From Chrysomallon squamiferum (Eukaryota > Mollusca > Gastropoda > Neomphalida > Peltospiridae), in assembly GCA_012295275.1 (NCBI GenBank), contig CM022674.1:16381649-16445648 (forward strand): a DNA stretch of 64,000 nt, given 5' to 3'. The translations under genes were made by a program, and so were the position numbers. Below the pieces are notes generated by a model, which was not told where the DNA came from, searched no databases, and worked only from the letters and a program-made list of their open reading frames with translations. Positions 26,560-40,060 of this stretch are shown one piece after another. How positions within the stretch are numbered: position 1 is the first letter of the stretch; the number at the start of each line of letters is the position of its first letter.

Positions 26560-28180
26560 TTCACTGTGTAGGCCATTGTATGATGTGTCCTTGTTTTTCT
26601 TAACTGCAGCATGCTCACATATCAGATTTTCAACTCCATTGTTTAGCACATCTCTCATTCAGTGTCAACTTCGCACAATGGTGAACATGATAAACACAAA
26701 GATGACACAAAATAAGAATGCATTCAACAGTTATGCCTCAAACCTACAGGACATTAGTTTGACAACAATTACCGTCATCAGTCCATTAGTGACCTCAACA
26801 CTACATCCAACAAGTGCTGTAACTCTTCCTTAGTACTTATTTAAAATGTAATTTGTTGAAATAAGTCAGTATGAACATCTCTGATACTTTATATGATGGT
26901 GAAAAAACTGTTATATCTATTAAATAAGTATTGTATGATTATTCTTCAGTATTGTGTCTGTTTGTATATAAATATACTTTCAGAATTTGTAAACTTCAGC
27001 TTTCAATAATCTGCTACACTCTTCATTCCAAACCTTGATCAATTCATGATTTCATGTTAATTTACAGACACATTTTATTTGTGCAGTGTTTGAAACTGTC
27101 ATCTTAATACACCACCAATACAGTAGTGACATCTACGAATAGAACAGTGTTCAACCATTATCATACTATGTACAAAGACTTTCTTTATTTACTATTTTTT
27201 TTTTTTTTAAAGACGATTTCTCCACACCATATATATACATGTATTTGTAAAATAAAATAAAAAATAAAGTGTTAAGGTTTTTTCATTCAGTTAAATATGA
27301 TTCTAGAGTAATTATAATAACCTATGATTGTGTATGAACATGTATTCCTTCACTTAAACATTAAATGTAAATGTATTTTCAAAATAATACTAATAGTCTT
27401 TACTTTATTGTGTTTCTAAATTGTTTAATAGATTACTGAATGATAATTTTTCTACACTAAGTATAAAAATGTATATCAGATTGAAGATATACACACACAC
27501 ACACACACAGCTTCACTGCAAACAAATATTTTCTTCACTGTGTCAAGACAAAATGAGTAAAAACAGCTGTATTTATGCTTCAAAGTGTTTGGATTAAAGT
27601 TAGTGTCACCTTACTGGGGTTACTTCATTACATAATGCTTGCTGAAAACTGATTAAATATTTGATGAAAGCAAAGAATATTCAGTGACTGAAAACATATC
27701 AACTTATTTTCTTTTTTAAATGAATTACAAGTGACAGTCATTTTGTTATCTTGGAAAAAGAAAAAGAACACTGATCAGAGTTTCCACTTACAAACTGTTC
27801 AGTAAGTCCTGTTACTTCATTTTTGAAATGTAGATAGATAAATAAATAGCAACAAAGGAAACATTGGTTAACTAAGGTAAAAATTAATTTTATTCATTAT
27901 TAACTATTTCTGATATCAGAGACAAATATGAAATTTGCTTAATGAAGTCAGTGTAAGTTAGTTTATGTAAAGGTTGAAAACTGTTAAAGAAATAATTATA
28001 AGTAACAAACTACAACAAGAATTAAAAGTTATTTTTTAATAAATCCTGGACCTAGCCTGAGACTGGCTTTGACAACTAAAGTTGTATCTGTATTGTACTG
28101 TACATTGCACACTTATAACATTAAATGTTAATGTAACTAATTTAAACAAACAGAACATTTACTTACAATTCAGTTTAACC
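26560..28180. other. highly conserved non-coding part of the duplicated block
   Basis: No supported exon. It is nearly identical to about 56,940-58,610 in copy 2, with far fewer differences than the coding exons show. An open plus-strand frame at 26,576-26,833 is broken in copy 2, so I do not call a gene. CA repeats lie near 27,490-27,508. Confidence 0.55.
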
Positions 28181-28247
28181 CATCTTTATACATTAGCTGC
28201 TGTATGTTAAACCAGTTGTCTGTAACTGACCATACAACTCTTCTGTC
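28150..28247 (-). other. repeated exon-like sequence (TEELYGQLQTTG type), copy A
   Basis: After TTCTATTGACAG the minus strand reads TEELYGQLQTTG and then a stop, and GTAAGTAAATG follows about 80 bases on. Related sequences occur at 29,050-29,135, 37,800-37,875, 58,590-58,678 and 59,480-59,555. Between copies several changes are silent in this frame (ACA/ACT, TTG/TTA), which hints at coding origin. Function unknown. Confidence 0.35.
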
Positions 28248-28703
28248 CTGTCAATAGAACAATACAAAACTTACACACTGATTTACCTTGCTTCATAAAA
28301 TAACATTGTCTAGTAAGACTTTCTTTTATTATTATTATTATTACTATTGTAATGAAAGAACTGCTGTCATTTGACAAAAAATATTAATAAAAAAGTAAAA
28401 ACATGTATAAAAAAGGGGAATTAAGCACCAAGAGGAACAAAATACTGAAAAACTAAAATTAAAAATAAATCTGTTATAACTGCCATTTTTTCCAAAATCA
28501 GTATAAAAAATCATTAACACACTTGAAACTGATGCTTAAAATATAATTGTATTTATTTATTTATGTATTTATTTATTTATTATCAATGTAACATGGAACT
28601 GGTTAATTTACAAAATAAAATGTTATGAACCAAATCTAGTACAGTAAAAAGTCATACTTTAAAAAACTATTTACTAGTGTATTTGTAATATACCAGATTT
28701 GTT

Positions 28704-28937
28704 TCAGTCACATGATAGTTTTATCTGTACACAAGTTGTTGAGATAACATGTCTACCTGTATTCTGACTGAAAACATTAGATGATTCCACAAGTTTGACA
28801 TCTGAAAGTGGATGTATAACCTTGTCATAGCTGAACATCGTGAAAACAAACATTCTTAATAACTTGAGTGAATATCTGCTGTCATTTGAGGACATAAATT
28901 TAAGATTAACCACAGATACAGAGATGAATTCTCTTTT
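28704..28937 (-). CDS. unknown conserved reading frame of about 75 residues, copy A
   Basis: Open minus-strand frame with REFISVSVVNLKFMSSNDSR, VFTMFSYDKVIHPLSDVKLV and SSNVFSQNTGRH, ending at a TGA at 28,704. No ATG opens it, so it is probably an exon or a fragment. The same frame is fully open at 59,118-59,351 (copy 2) and broken at 37,484-37,660. Three copies with a kept frame suggest a real coding origin. I do not recognise the family. Confidence 0.35.
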   Translation of the reverse strand, partial: KREFISVSVVNLKFMSSNDSRYSLKLLRMFVFTMFSYDKVIHPLSDVKLVESSNVFSQNTGRHVISTTCVQIKLSCD

Positions 28938-29775
28938 ATAAATAATTTACTGAATTACTCATCACCTCCATTTGCTGTTGTTTAACACTCACTGCAGAAT
29001 TACCTATGTACATCGATATATTACGCTCAAAACAATTACTTATTTATAATTCAATGTACCCCATCTTTAGATTCTTGCAATTGTATGTTAAAGCAGTTGT
29101 TTTAACTGATCATATAACTTTTCAGTCTTGCCAGTAGAATAACACAAAAGATTTCAAATTATTAAAATATGTGCTAATGTTCATTTAGAAAAAAAAAAAA
29201 TGAAATTTAATACAATAAAAAAAAAAACATTTTCTTTCCTAAAACAACCACACAACAACAGAATCCAAACTCTTAAAAACTGAGAGTTATAATTAGAAGA
29301 GACAGGATGAAATCTTGGAAGTTTTTTGGTATCAAAATTGTTGTTACATTAAATTGTCGTGATAAAATAATTTCACATTTTTGGGCCAAAAAATCCAGAT
29401 ACCTAGATAGCAAGAAAATCCAAATAGCTATGTAGAAAGACAATTCTCTTGTGTCTACTGTTTTAGTACACGGTCATCTAGTTTATGTACATGCATGTGG
29501 GATTACAATTTGATTAAGACATTGAAAGGTAAAATACAGGTGTGTGAAATACAATTATTGTTACTGTTGTTGTTGTTATTAATTCAATTTTTTAATGCTT
29601 GGTTAAGAAACACTAGAATTAAACATGTTCATAACTCACTGTACTTTTTTATTGTTCTCTAAGACTACTGAGTGGGCGAAAACTGGTTACATTTTAATTC
29701 TCTCATGTGTAAGGGTTTTTAATTAAATTAAGTAGGCCTAAGTACATAATACAATACAGTATAAGTTTTCCTTAC

Positions 29776-29903
29776 CAGCAGTAGTGACACAACTTATTCG
29801 CCATCTCCTCGCTCTGTGATTCACCCAGCAATGAGCTACTTTGTGTAGCTTTCAGAGTACTCCGTGCAGACACTGTTTATTTATTTATTTATTATTATTA
29901 TCA

Positions 29904-29956
<53 letters not shown>

Positions 29957-30582
29957 TTATTTTGATGTTCTGGAACAAATTGTTACCTATATTCGGAATA
30001 AAATTCACATGACTAACACGCCCATCTCTTAGTTTGTTCTAGTTAGCTGGTTTATCAATACATTATCACTGAAAATATCAGTCTACTTTCTAAGTTCGTC
30101 ATGTTTCTGAAAGCTGATTTCACGTTAAAGTCAGAAAGATATTGGAGAGATTATCAACAATGTTGAATAAAATTATAATAGTTCTGTATTTCAAAAGTAA
30201 AATGATATGAAATAAATATTTTAAATTTACTTTTGCTTCTCTCATGAGTCAGGGTTTTCGAATTAAATTAAGTAGGCCTCAGTAAAAAAAATTCAAATCT
30301 GACGTCTAATCTGCAGAAACTCTTTAAACTAGAATGAACAAACGGGTACAGTAGTAGGAAGAAAAGTAAATGTGTTATTATACTGACTGTTGAAATTATA
30401 TTTAAAAACAAAAACACATTTTAATCAAAACCGTCACAAAAATTAACTGAAGAATAAAAGTAAAAATAAATAAATAAACAAACACAAAAAAAAGGATAAA
30501 GAAATGGAACGAAATACGGACATATGCCCTCCAAATCAAAAAGTGCAAGGGGACTAAATCCACCAGTAGAAATGCAAGATAG
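29776..30582. repeat. dispersed repeat module, right half
   Basis: It matches the d-to-j part of the tandem units at 60,207, 61,650 and 63,000 onward: the phrase TCTCGCTCTGTGATTCACCC, a TTTATT/(ATT)n tract, 'AAAGCTGATTTCA', 'GTAGGCCT' and a closing 'ATGCCCTCC'. The satellite starts directly after it. Confidence 0.75.
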
Positions 30583-33500
30583 GATAAAGTTAGTATTATG
30601 GTTAGATTTAGTTATCTGTTTACCTTATGACTAGGGTTAAAGTTAGTATTATGGCTAGATTTAGTTATCTGTTTACCTTATGACTAGGGTTAAAGTTAGT
30701 ATTATGGCTAGATTTAGTTATCTGTTTACCTTTTGACTAGGGTTAAAGTTAGTATTATGGTTAGATTTAGTTATCTGTTTACCTTATGACTAGGGTTAAA
30801 GTTAGTATTATGGCTAGATTTAGTTATCTGTTTACCTTATTACTAGGGTTAAAGTTAGTTTATATTTAGATTTAGTTATTTGTTTTACCTTTATTTTAGG
30901 GTTAAAGTTAGTATTATGGTTAGATTTAGTTATCTGTTTTACCTTATTACTTAGGTTAAAGTTAGTTATTATGGTTTAGATTTAGTTATTTGTTTTAAAT
31001 TTATGACTAGGGTTTAAAGTTAGTATTATGGTTAGATTTAGTTATTTGTTTACCTTATGACTAGGGTTAAAGTTAGTATTATGGTTAGATTTAGTTATCT
31101 GTTTACCTTATGACTAGGGTTAAAGTTAGTATTATGGTTAGATTTAGTTATCTGTTTACCTTATGACTAGGGTTAAAGTTAGTATTATTATTATATTAGA
31201 TTTAGTTATTTTTTTTTACTTATATGACTAGGGTTAAAAGTTAAAATTATTATATTATTTTAGTTATTTGTTTTACCTTTTACTTTACCTTATGACTAGA
31301 GTTAAAGTTAGTATTATGGTTAGATTTAGTTATCTGTTTACCTTATGACTAGGGTTAAAGTTAGTATTATGGTTAGATTTAGTTATTTGTTTACCTTTTG
31401 ACTAGGGTTAAAGTTAGTATTATGGTTAGATTTAGTTATTTGTTTTTACCTTATGACTAGGGTTAAAGTTAGTATTATGGTTAGATTTAGTTATTGTTTT
31501 TATTACTTTAAAGTTAGTTATTATTAAATTTTAGTTATTTAGTTTATTTATTAAAGTTATTATATTTAGGTTTAGATTTAGTTTTTGTTTTTTTTAGGGT
31601 TAAAGTTAAATTATGGTTAGATTTAGTTATCTAGTTTTTATTTACTAGGGTTAAAGTTAGTATTATTATTAGATTTTAGTTATCTGTTTTATTATAGGTT
31701 TAAATACTATTAGATTTAGTTATTTAGTTTTTATTATACTAGGTTAGATTTAGTTATTATGGTTAGATTTAGTTATCTTTTACCTTATGACTAGGTTAAA
31801 AAGTTAGTATTATGGTTAGATTTAGTTATCTGTTTATCTTTGACTAGGGTTAAAGTTAGTATTATGGCTAGATTTAGTAATATGTTTACTTATTACTAGG
31901 GTTAAAGTTAGTATTATGGTTAGATTTAGTTATCTGTTTACCTTATGACTAGGGTTAAAGTTAGTATTATGGCTAGATTTAGTTATCTGTTTACCTTATG
32001 ACTAGGGTTAAAGTTAGTATTATGGTTAGATTTAGTTATCTGTTTACCTTATGACTAGGGTTAAAGTTAGTATTATTATTAGATTTAGTTATTAGTATTT
32101 TATCTTTTTTAGTTATCTGACTTTAGGGGTTAAAGTTAGTATTATGGTTAGATTTAGTTATCTGTTTACCTTATTTACTAGGGTTAAAAAGTTAGTATTA
32201 TGGTTAGATTTTAGTTATCTGTTTTTATGACTAGGGTTAAAAAGTTTAGTATTATGGTTAGATTTAGTTATCTGTTTATTTTTTACTAGGGTTAAAAGTT
32301 AGTATTATGGTTAGATTTAGTTTATCTTTTTACTTTTTAAATATAGTTTTAAGATTTAGTTTATTACCTTTTTAGTTAAAGTTAGTTATTATGGCTAGAT
32401 TTAGTTATCTGTTACCTTACCTTAGGGTTAAAAGTTAAGTTTATTATGGTTAGGTTAGTTATCTATTTACTGTTTACCTTATTAGGGGTTAAAGTTAGTA
32501 TTATGGTTAGATTTAGTTATCTGTTTACCTTATGACTAGGGTTAAAGTTAGTATTATGGTTAGATTTAGTTATCTGTTTACCTTATGACTAGGGTTAAAG
32601 TTAGTATTATGGTTAGATTTAGTTATTTGTTTACCTTATTACTAGGGTTAAAGTTAGTATTATGGTTAGATTTAGTTATCTGTTTACCTTATGACTAGGG
32701 TTAAAGTTAGTATTATGGTTAGATTTAGTTTTTTTTTTACCTTATGACTAGGGTTAAAGTTAGTATTATGGTTAGATTTAGTTATTTGTTTACCTTATGA
32801 CTTAGGGTTAAAGTTAAAGTATTATGGTTTAGATTTAGTTTATCTTTTTTATCTTATTTTACTAGGGTTAAAGTTAAAGTATTATGGTTTAGATTTAGTT
32901 TATCTGTTTACCTTTATACTACTTAGGGTTAAAAGTTAGTATTATGGTTAGATTTAGTTATCTGTTTTTACTTATGACTAGGGTTAAAGTTAGTATTATG
33001 GTTAGATTTAGTTATTTTATTTTTTTACCTTTTGACTAGGGTTAAAAGTTATTATTATGGCTAGATTTAGTTATCTGTTTTACCTTATTAGACTAGGGTT
33101 AAAGTTAGTATTATGGTTAGATTTAGTTATCTGTTTACCTTATGACTAGGGTTAAAAAGTTAGTATTATGGTAGATTTAGTTATCTTTTTACCTTTAAAA
33201 GTTAGTATTATGGTTAGATTTAGTTATCTATTATTATTTACTAGGGTTAAAGTTAGTTATGGTAGGTTTATTTATCTTATTTACCTTATTATTATGACTA
33301 GGGTTAAAAGTAGTATTATTAGATTTAGTTATCTGTTTACCTTATGACTAGGGTTAAAGTTAGTATTATGGTTAGATTTAGTTATCTGTTTACCTTATGA
33401 CTAGGGTTAAAATTATGTTAGTTTAGTTATGGTTTAGATTTATTTTTTAGTTTAAAGTTAGTATTATGGTTAGGGTTAAATCTTTTTACCTTATTATAGG

Positions 33501-36500
33501 GTTAAAATTAGTATTTGGTTATATTTAGTTATCTGTTGTTATTACTAGGGTTAAAGTTAAATTATTATTAGATTTAGTTATTTGTTTATCTTTTTTTACT
33601 TTATGTTAAAAAAGTTAGTATTATTATTATGGTTTAGATTTAGTTATCTGTTTTACCTTATGACTAGGGTTTAAAGTTAGTATTATGGTTAGATTTAGTT
33701 ATCTGTTTACCTTATGACTAGGGTTAAAGTTAGTATTATGGTTAGATTTAGTTATTATGTTTATTATGACTTATCTTAAAGGTTTAAAGTTAAAGTTAGT
33801 ATTATGGTTAGATTTAGTTATCTGTTTTTACCTTATGACTAGGGTTAAAAGTTTAGTATTATGGTTAGATTTAGTTATCTGTTTACCTTATGACTAGGGT
33901 TAAAAGTTAGTATTATGGTTAGATTTAGTTATCTGTTTACCTTATTTAGGGTTAAAGTTAGTATTATTTTAGATTTAGTTATCTGTTTTAAATTTTATTT
34001 TATGGTATTTAGGTTAAAGTTACTAGGGTTAAAGTTATTATGGTTAGATTTATATATCTGTTTTACCTTATGACTAGGGTTAAAGTTAGTATTATGGTTA
34101 TTTTAGTTTAGTTTATTTGTTTACCTTACTACTAGGACTAAAAAAAGTTAGTATTATGGTTAGATTTAGTTATCTGTTTGTTTACCTTATGACTAGGGTT
34201 AAAGTTAGTATTATGGTTAGATTTAGTTATCTGTTTACCTTATGACTAGGGTTAAAGTTAGTTTATTATTATTTTATTAGATTTATTATTTATTTTATTA
34301 TTTACCTTTTACTAGGGTTAAAGTTTAGTTATGGGTTAGATTTAGTTATCTGTTTACCTTATGACTAGGGTTAAAGTTAGTATTATGGTTAGATTTAGTT
34401 ATTACTTTTTAGGGTTAGTATTATGTTTTAGTTATTTTTATTACCTATACTAGGGTTAAAGTTAGTTATTATGGTTAGATTTAGTTTATTTATTTACCTT
34501 ATTAGGGTTAAAGTTAGTATTATGGTTATTTTTAAGTTTTACCTTATTATATATTTACTTTAAATTAGTATTTGGTTAGATTAGTTATATTTTATTATTT
34601 TAGGGTTAAAAAGTTAGTATTATGGTTAGATTTAGTTATTTATTACCTTTTTTACTTAGGTTAAAAAGTAAAATTATTATGTTATGGTTTAGTTTATTAT
34701 CTGTTTACCTTATGACTAGGGTTAAAAGTTAGTATTATGGTTAGATTTAGATTTAGTTATCTGTTTACCTTATGACTAGGGTTAAAGTTAGTATTATGGT
34801 TAGATTTAGTTATTTGTTTACCTTATTACTAGGGTTAAAGTTAGTATTATGGTTAGATTTAATTATCTGTTTACCTTTTGACTAGGGTTAAAGTTATTAT
34901 GGTTAGGGTTAAAGTTAGTTTATTAGTTTACCTTTACCTTAGGGTTAAAAGTTAAAGTATTATGGTTAGATTTAGTTATTTGTTTATCTTATTTACTAGG
35001 GTTAAAGTTAAAGTTTATGGTTAGATTTAGTTTATCTGTTTTTTCCTTATGACTTAGGGTTAAAGTTAGTATTATGGTTAGATTTAGTTATCTGTTTACC
35101 TTATGACTAGGGTTAAAGTTAATATTATGGTTAGATTTAGTTATCTGTTTACCTTATGACTAGGGTTAAAGTTAGTATTATGGTTAGATTTAGTTATCTG
35201 TTTACCTTATGACTAGGGTTAAAGTTAGTATTATGGTTAGATTTAGTTATCTGTTTACCTTATGACTAAGTTAAAGTTAGTATTATGGTTAGATTTAGTT
35301 ATTATATTTTTAGTTATTTGGTTAGATTTAGTTATCTGTTTATGACTAGGGTTAAAGTTAGTATTATGGTTAGATTTAGTTATCTGTTTACCTTATGACT
35401 AGGGTTAAAGTTAGTATTATGGTTAGATTTAGTTATCTGTTTACCTTATTACTAGGGTTAAAGTTAGTATTATGGTTAGATTTAGTTATCTGTTTACCTT
35501 ATGACTAGGGTTAAAGTTAGTATTATGGTTAGATTTAGTTATCTGTTTACCTTATTTTTATACTAAAGTTAGTATTATTATGGTTAGTTATTTGTTTTAT
35601 TACTTTTTTACTTAGGGTTAAAGTTAAATTATGGTTAGATTTAGTTATCTGTTTTTACCTTATGACTAGGGTTAAAGTTAGTATTATGGTTAGATTTAGT
35701 TATCTGTTTACCTTATGACTAGGGTTAAAAGTTAGTATTATGGTTAGATTTAGTTATCTGTTTACCTTATTACTAGGGTTAAAAGTTAGTTTATATTAGA
35801 TTTAGTTATTGTTTACCTTATGACTAGGGTTAAAGTTAGTATTATGGTTAGATTTAGTTATCTGTTTACCTTATGACTAGGGTTAAAGTTAGTATTATGG
35901 TTAGATTTAGTTATCTGTTTACCTTATGACTAGGGTTAAAGTTAGTATTATGGTTAGATTTAGTTATCTGTTTACCTTATTACTAGGGTTAAAGTTAGTA
36001 TTATGGTTAGATTTAGTTATCTGTTTACCTTATGACTAGGGTTAAAGTTAGTATTATGGTAGATTTAGTTATCTGTTTACACTTATGACTAGGGTTAAAG
36101 TTAGTATTATGGTTAGATTTTAGTTATCTGTTTACCTTATTACTAGGGTTAAAAGTTAAAGTTAGTATTATGGTTAGATTTAGTTATCTGTTTACCTTAT
36201 TACTAGGGTTAAAAAGTTAGTATTATGGTAGATTTAGTTTATCTGTTTACCTTATTTACTAGGGTAGGGTTAAAGTTAGTATTATGGTTAGATTTAGTTA
36301 TCTGTTTACCTTATGACTAGGGGGTTAAAGTTAGTATTATTATGGTTAGATTTAGTTATCTGTTCCTTATTATGACTAGGGTTAAAGTTAGTATTATGGT
36401 TAGATTTAGTTATCTGTTTACCTTATGACTAGGGTTAAAGTTAGTATTATGGTTAGATTTAGTTATCTGTTTACCTTATGACTAGGGTTAAAGTTAGTAT

Positions 36501-37283
36501 TATGGTTAGATTTAGTTATCTGTTTACCTTATGACTAGGGTTAAAGTTAGTTATTATTTAGTTATTTGTTTACCTTATGACTAGGGTTAAAAGTTATTAT
36601 GGTTAGATTTAGTTATCTGTTTACCTTATGACTAGGGTTAAAGTTAGGTTAGATTATGTTATCTTTATGACTAGGGTTAAAGTTATTTATGGTTTTTTAG
36701 TTATCTTTGTTTACCTTATACTAGGGTTAAAGTTAGTATTATGGTTAGATTTAGTTATCTGTTTACCTTATGACTAGGGTTAAAGTTAGTATTATGGTTA
36801 GATTTAGTTATCTGTTTACCTTATGACTAGGGTTAAAGTTAGTATTATGGTTAGATTTAGTTATCTGTTTACCTTATGACTAGGGTTAAAGTTAGTATTA
36901 TGGTTAGATTTAGTTATCTGTTTACCTTATGACTAGGGTTAAAGTTAGTATTATGGTTAGATTTAGTTATCTGTTTACCTTATGACTAGGGTTAAAGTTA
37001 GTATTATGGTTAGATTTAGTTATCTGTTTACCTTATTACTAGGGTTAAAGTTAGTATTATGGTTAGATTTAGTTATCTGTTTACCTTATTACTAGGGTTA
37101 AAGTTAGTATTATGGTTAGATTTAGTTATCTGTTTACCTTTTGACTAGGGTTAAAGTTAGTATTATGGTTAGATTTAGTTATCTGTTTACCTTTTGACTA
37201 GGGTTAAAAGTTAAAAGTTATTATTATTTAGATTTAGTTATCTGTTTTATCCTTTATGACTAGGGTTAAAGTTAGTAGTATTA
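30583..37283. repeat. 53-bp satellite array with TAGGGTTA core
   Basis: Clean units, for example from 36,881 to 36,934, have a period of exactly 53 bases: TAGGGTTAAAGTTAGTATTA followed by TGGTTAGATTTAGTTATCTG and TTTACCTTATGAC. About 6.7 kb, or some 125 unit lengths. The plus strand is rich in T and G and poor in C. Many units are near-identical, while others lose C and G and swell with T and A runs (for example about 31,500-31,740, 33,400-33,620 and 34,260-34,700). Variants GGCTAG for GGTTAG and TACTAGGG for GACTAGGG occur. No gene lies inside. Confidence 0.95.
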
Positions 37284-37483
37284 NNNNNNNNNNNNNNNNN
37301 NNNNNNNNNNNNNNNNNNNNNNNNNNNNNNNNNNNNNNNNNNNNNNNNNNNNNNNNNNNNNNNNNNNNNNNNNNNNNNNNNNNNNNNNNNNNNNNNNNNN
37401 NNNNNNNNNNNNNNNNNNNNNNNNNNNNNNNNNNNNNNNNNNNNNNNNNNNNNNNNNNNNNNNNNNNNNNNNNNNNNNNNNNN
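37284..37483. other. assembly gap, 200 N
   Basis: Exactly 200 N, a typical fixed-size scaffolding gap, so the true length is unknown. It separates the satellite from a partial copy of the 28.74-29.7 kb sequence. Confidence 0.98.
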
Positions 37484-38420
37484 TGTCTACCTCTGTTCTG
37501 ACTGAAAACATTAGCTGATTTCACGTTTGATATCTGAAAGTGGATGTATAACCAATTCATAGCTGAACATGGTGAAAACAAAAATTCTTAATGAAACAGT
37601 GAGTGAATATCTGCTGTCATTTGAGGACATACATTTAAGATTAACCACAGATACAGAGATGAATTCTCTTTTATAAATAATTTACTGAATTACTCATCGC
37701 TTCCATTTGCTGTTGTTTAACATTCACTGCAGAATTACCTATGCACATCAGTATATTACGCTCAAAACAATTACTTATTTATAGTTCAATGAATCCCATC
37801 TTTAGATTATTGCTATTGTATGCTAAACCAGTCGTTGTAACTGATCATATAACTTTTTCAGTCCTGCCAATAGAATAACACAAAACATATATATGTTTTC
37901 GAATTATTAAAGTATGTGCTCATTTTCATTTACAAAATAAAATAAAATAAATTTAATACAATAAAAAACAAAACATTTTCTGTTCTAAAACAACAACAAC
38001 AACAACCAAAATCTCAAAAACAGAAAGAGTCATAATTACAAGAGACAGGATGAAATCTTGGAAGTTTGTTTTATATTTATCAAAATAGTTGATACATTTA
38101 ATTTTCCTGATGAAATAATTTAACCTTTTTGGGCAAAAAATGCAGGTACCTAGAGAGCGAGAAAATCCAAATAGCTATGTAGAAAGACAATTCACCTGTG
38201 TCTACTGTTTTACTACAGGGTCATCTAGTTTATGTACACGCATGTGGGATTACAATTTAATTAAGACATAGAAAGATAAAACACAGGTGTATGAAATACA
38301 ATTATTATTATTATTGTTGATGCCTGGTTAAGAAACACTCAAATTAAACATGTTCGTAACTCAGTGTACTTTTTGGTTGTTCTCTAAGACTATAGAGCGG
38401 TCAAAAGCTGGTGTCCATTT
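37484..38420. repeat. second copy of the 28.74-29.70 kb sequence
   Basis: It starts abruptly at the gap in the middle of the unknown 75-residue frame (VFSQNRGR), which is frameshifted here, and continues through the LYDQLQ-type exon-like block at 37,800-37,875 and non-coding DNA to the phrase TTGTTCTCTAAGACT. It parallels 28,741-29,690 with several differences. Confidence 0.8.
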
Positions 38421-39200
38421 ATCACCCAACCCATTATTACACCAACTTTAGTTGAGCACCAATGTAAGCATTACAAAGAATTTGCACATAAAATGAAATA
38501 ACTGGTTACTGTCTTTTCATATCTGTTTTATAATGGTCAGGCTCAATGTTTAATGTCTCAGTGCAGTTTTTTATTTTTTCAAATATCAAAACGCAGTAAC
38601 CTGTTATTTCCCGTGTGTGTGCGATTTTGTTGTTCAAAGTGACTAGGTTAAATATACACAGGTAGGCTTATAAATATATGGGGCACCTTTTCAAGGATTG
38701 CCTCGGAAAACAAAGGGATTTCTGTCCTACATTAAATAGTATGAATTTCAGTTTATAGGGCACTAATAGTCAGGAATATTAATTTTATTTGTCCGTTTAC
38801 TTTCTTAATTACTTTCAAAATATTGTTATACGAGACTGAAATAAGCAAATTTGGAATATTTATTTCATCTCTGTTTTCCTTCAAAGCAAAATATTAAATA
38901 CTGTATCAAAAAGTAATAAAAATAAAGTAAACCAAAAAACAACAAAAAAGCTTGTAACAGAATAAAATGCACTTAGCAGTAGACAGTCAAGATCAAACAA
39001 GAGTGATCTTTATTTCAGGTATATACTCTATACAAACTGGAGAGGGGTGAAACTCTTAAAAAATAAATAAATAATAATAATAATGTGTGTATGATAAAGC
39101 ATTTGTCTAGTAAAGTTGTTAAGAAATGCTTTTTAAACAACTAAATGAACAATGTCTTGCTTGTCTTGCTGTATGTACAACATGCTGGAACATGAACAAT
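38421..39200. other. unique AT-rich sequence without a recognisable gene
   Basis: I see no match to the modules on either side and no supported reading frame. Confidence 0.4.
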
Positions 39201-39558
39201 GCTACTACTACTTATAATCCCAAACATTACGTCATCCGACACACAGTTATGGATGACGAATACCATTAAATCATGTGGGACAAGCAATAAGATAAAAATT
39301 TGACGTCTAATCAACTGAAACACTTTAAGGTGGAATAAACAAACGGGCACAGTCGTAGGAAGAGAATAACCCTGTTGTTATACTGACTGTTAAAATTAAA
39401 TTAAAAAAAAAAAGACATTTTAAGAAAAACTCTCAGAAACGTTAACTGAAGAATAAAGGTAAAATAAATAAATAAAAAAAAACAAAAAAAACAACAACAA
39501 CAAAGAAACAAACACAGACTGGTACTGGGCAAATGCCCTCCCAGTATAAATAATAATA

Positions 39559-39600
<42 letters not shown>

Positions 39601-39995
39601 TGTGCATGATAAAATATTTATCTAGCAAATTTGTTTTTAAACGTAATGTGAATAGTGAAAACAAACCAAACAACTATATAAATAATTTTTGTCTGTCTTG
39701 CTGTATGTACAACATGCTGTAACCTGAATTATGCTACTACTACTTAAAATCGCAAATCATCCGACATTCGAGACACAATTATGGATGATAAATACCATTA
39801 AATCATTTGGGACATCTTTTTTCTATGATTCTTATGTAAGATGTAAGTAATTTAAGGAGAATAAGTCAATGTAATCCATCCTCAAACATAAGTCATACAA
39901 CAGGAATTTTGGTCCGCCATGACACTTTAGCGATAAAACGCCGAGATGACCGTGTTTCACGAGGTAAAGAATACAATTAGCATGTTTGCAACATA
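39200..39995. repeat. dispersed repeat module (j-a-b-c order)
   Basis: It matches the junction region of the tandem units at 61.0-61.55 kb: 'CAAACGGGCACAGT', 'GCCCTCCCAGTATAAAT', (AAT)n at 39,548-39,600, 'TTGCTGTATGTACAACATGC', and the GC-richer core at 39,911-39,990 (GGTCCGCCATGACACTTTAG to GTAAAGAATACAATTAGCAT). Confidence 0.75.
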
Positions 39996-40060
39996 TTGAT
40001 AACACTTCAAACAATCAGATTAAAATATGAATTGATTGTATACTGTATATTGTAAACACA

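Larger units (their letters stand above)
14200..29230. repeat. large duplicated block, copy 1
   Basis: Collinear with about 49,550-59,660 in the same orientation, including the STAND-ankyrin gene, its upstream exons and several kb of non-coding DNA. By eye, stretches near 27,000 and 57,420 differ at about 4 of 180 bases. Copy 1 carries extra DNA that copy 2 lacks: about 14,870-15,080, about 20,100-22,300, and the Tc1 element at 22,624-24,052. It is either a true segmental duplication or two haplotypes placed side by side by the assembler. Confidence 0.85.

Noticed and set aside
26576-26833. Plus-strand 85-residue frame in the conserved block
   Set aside because: The matching sequence in copy 2 has stops and shifts, so conservation there is not in the reading frame.
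30583-37283. CRISPR-like or regulatory array
   Set aside because: It is a head-to-tail satellite with no unique spacers, in a eukaryotic genome.
30583-37283. A true telomere
   Set aside because: The period is 53 bases and only short TTAGGG-like words occur within it; sequence continues with genes on both sides.
37234-37581. Frames spanning the N gap
   Set aside because: Most of their residues are undefined; only the VFSQNRGR piece is real sequence and it belongs to the repeated 75-residue frame.
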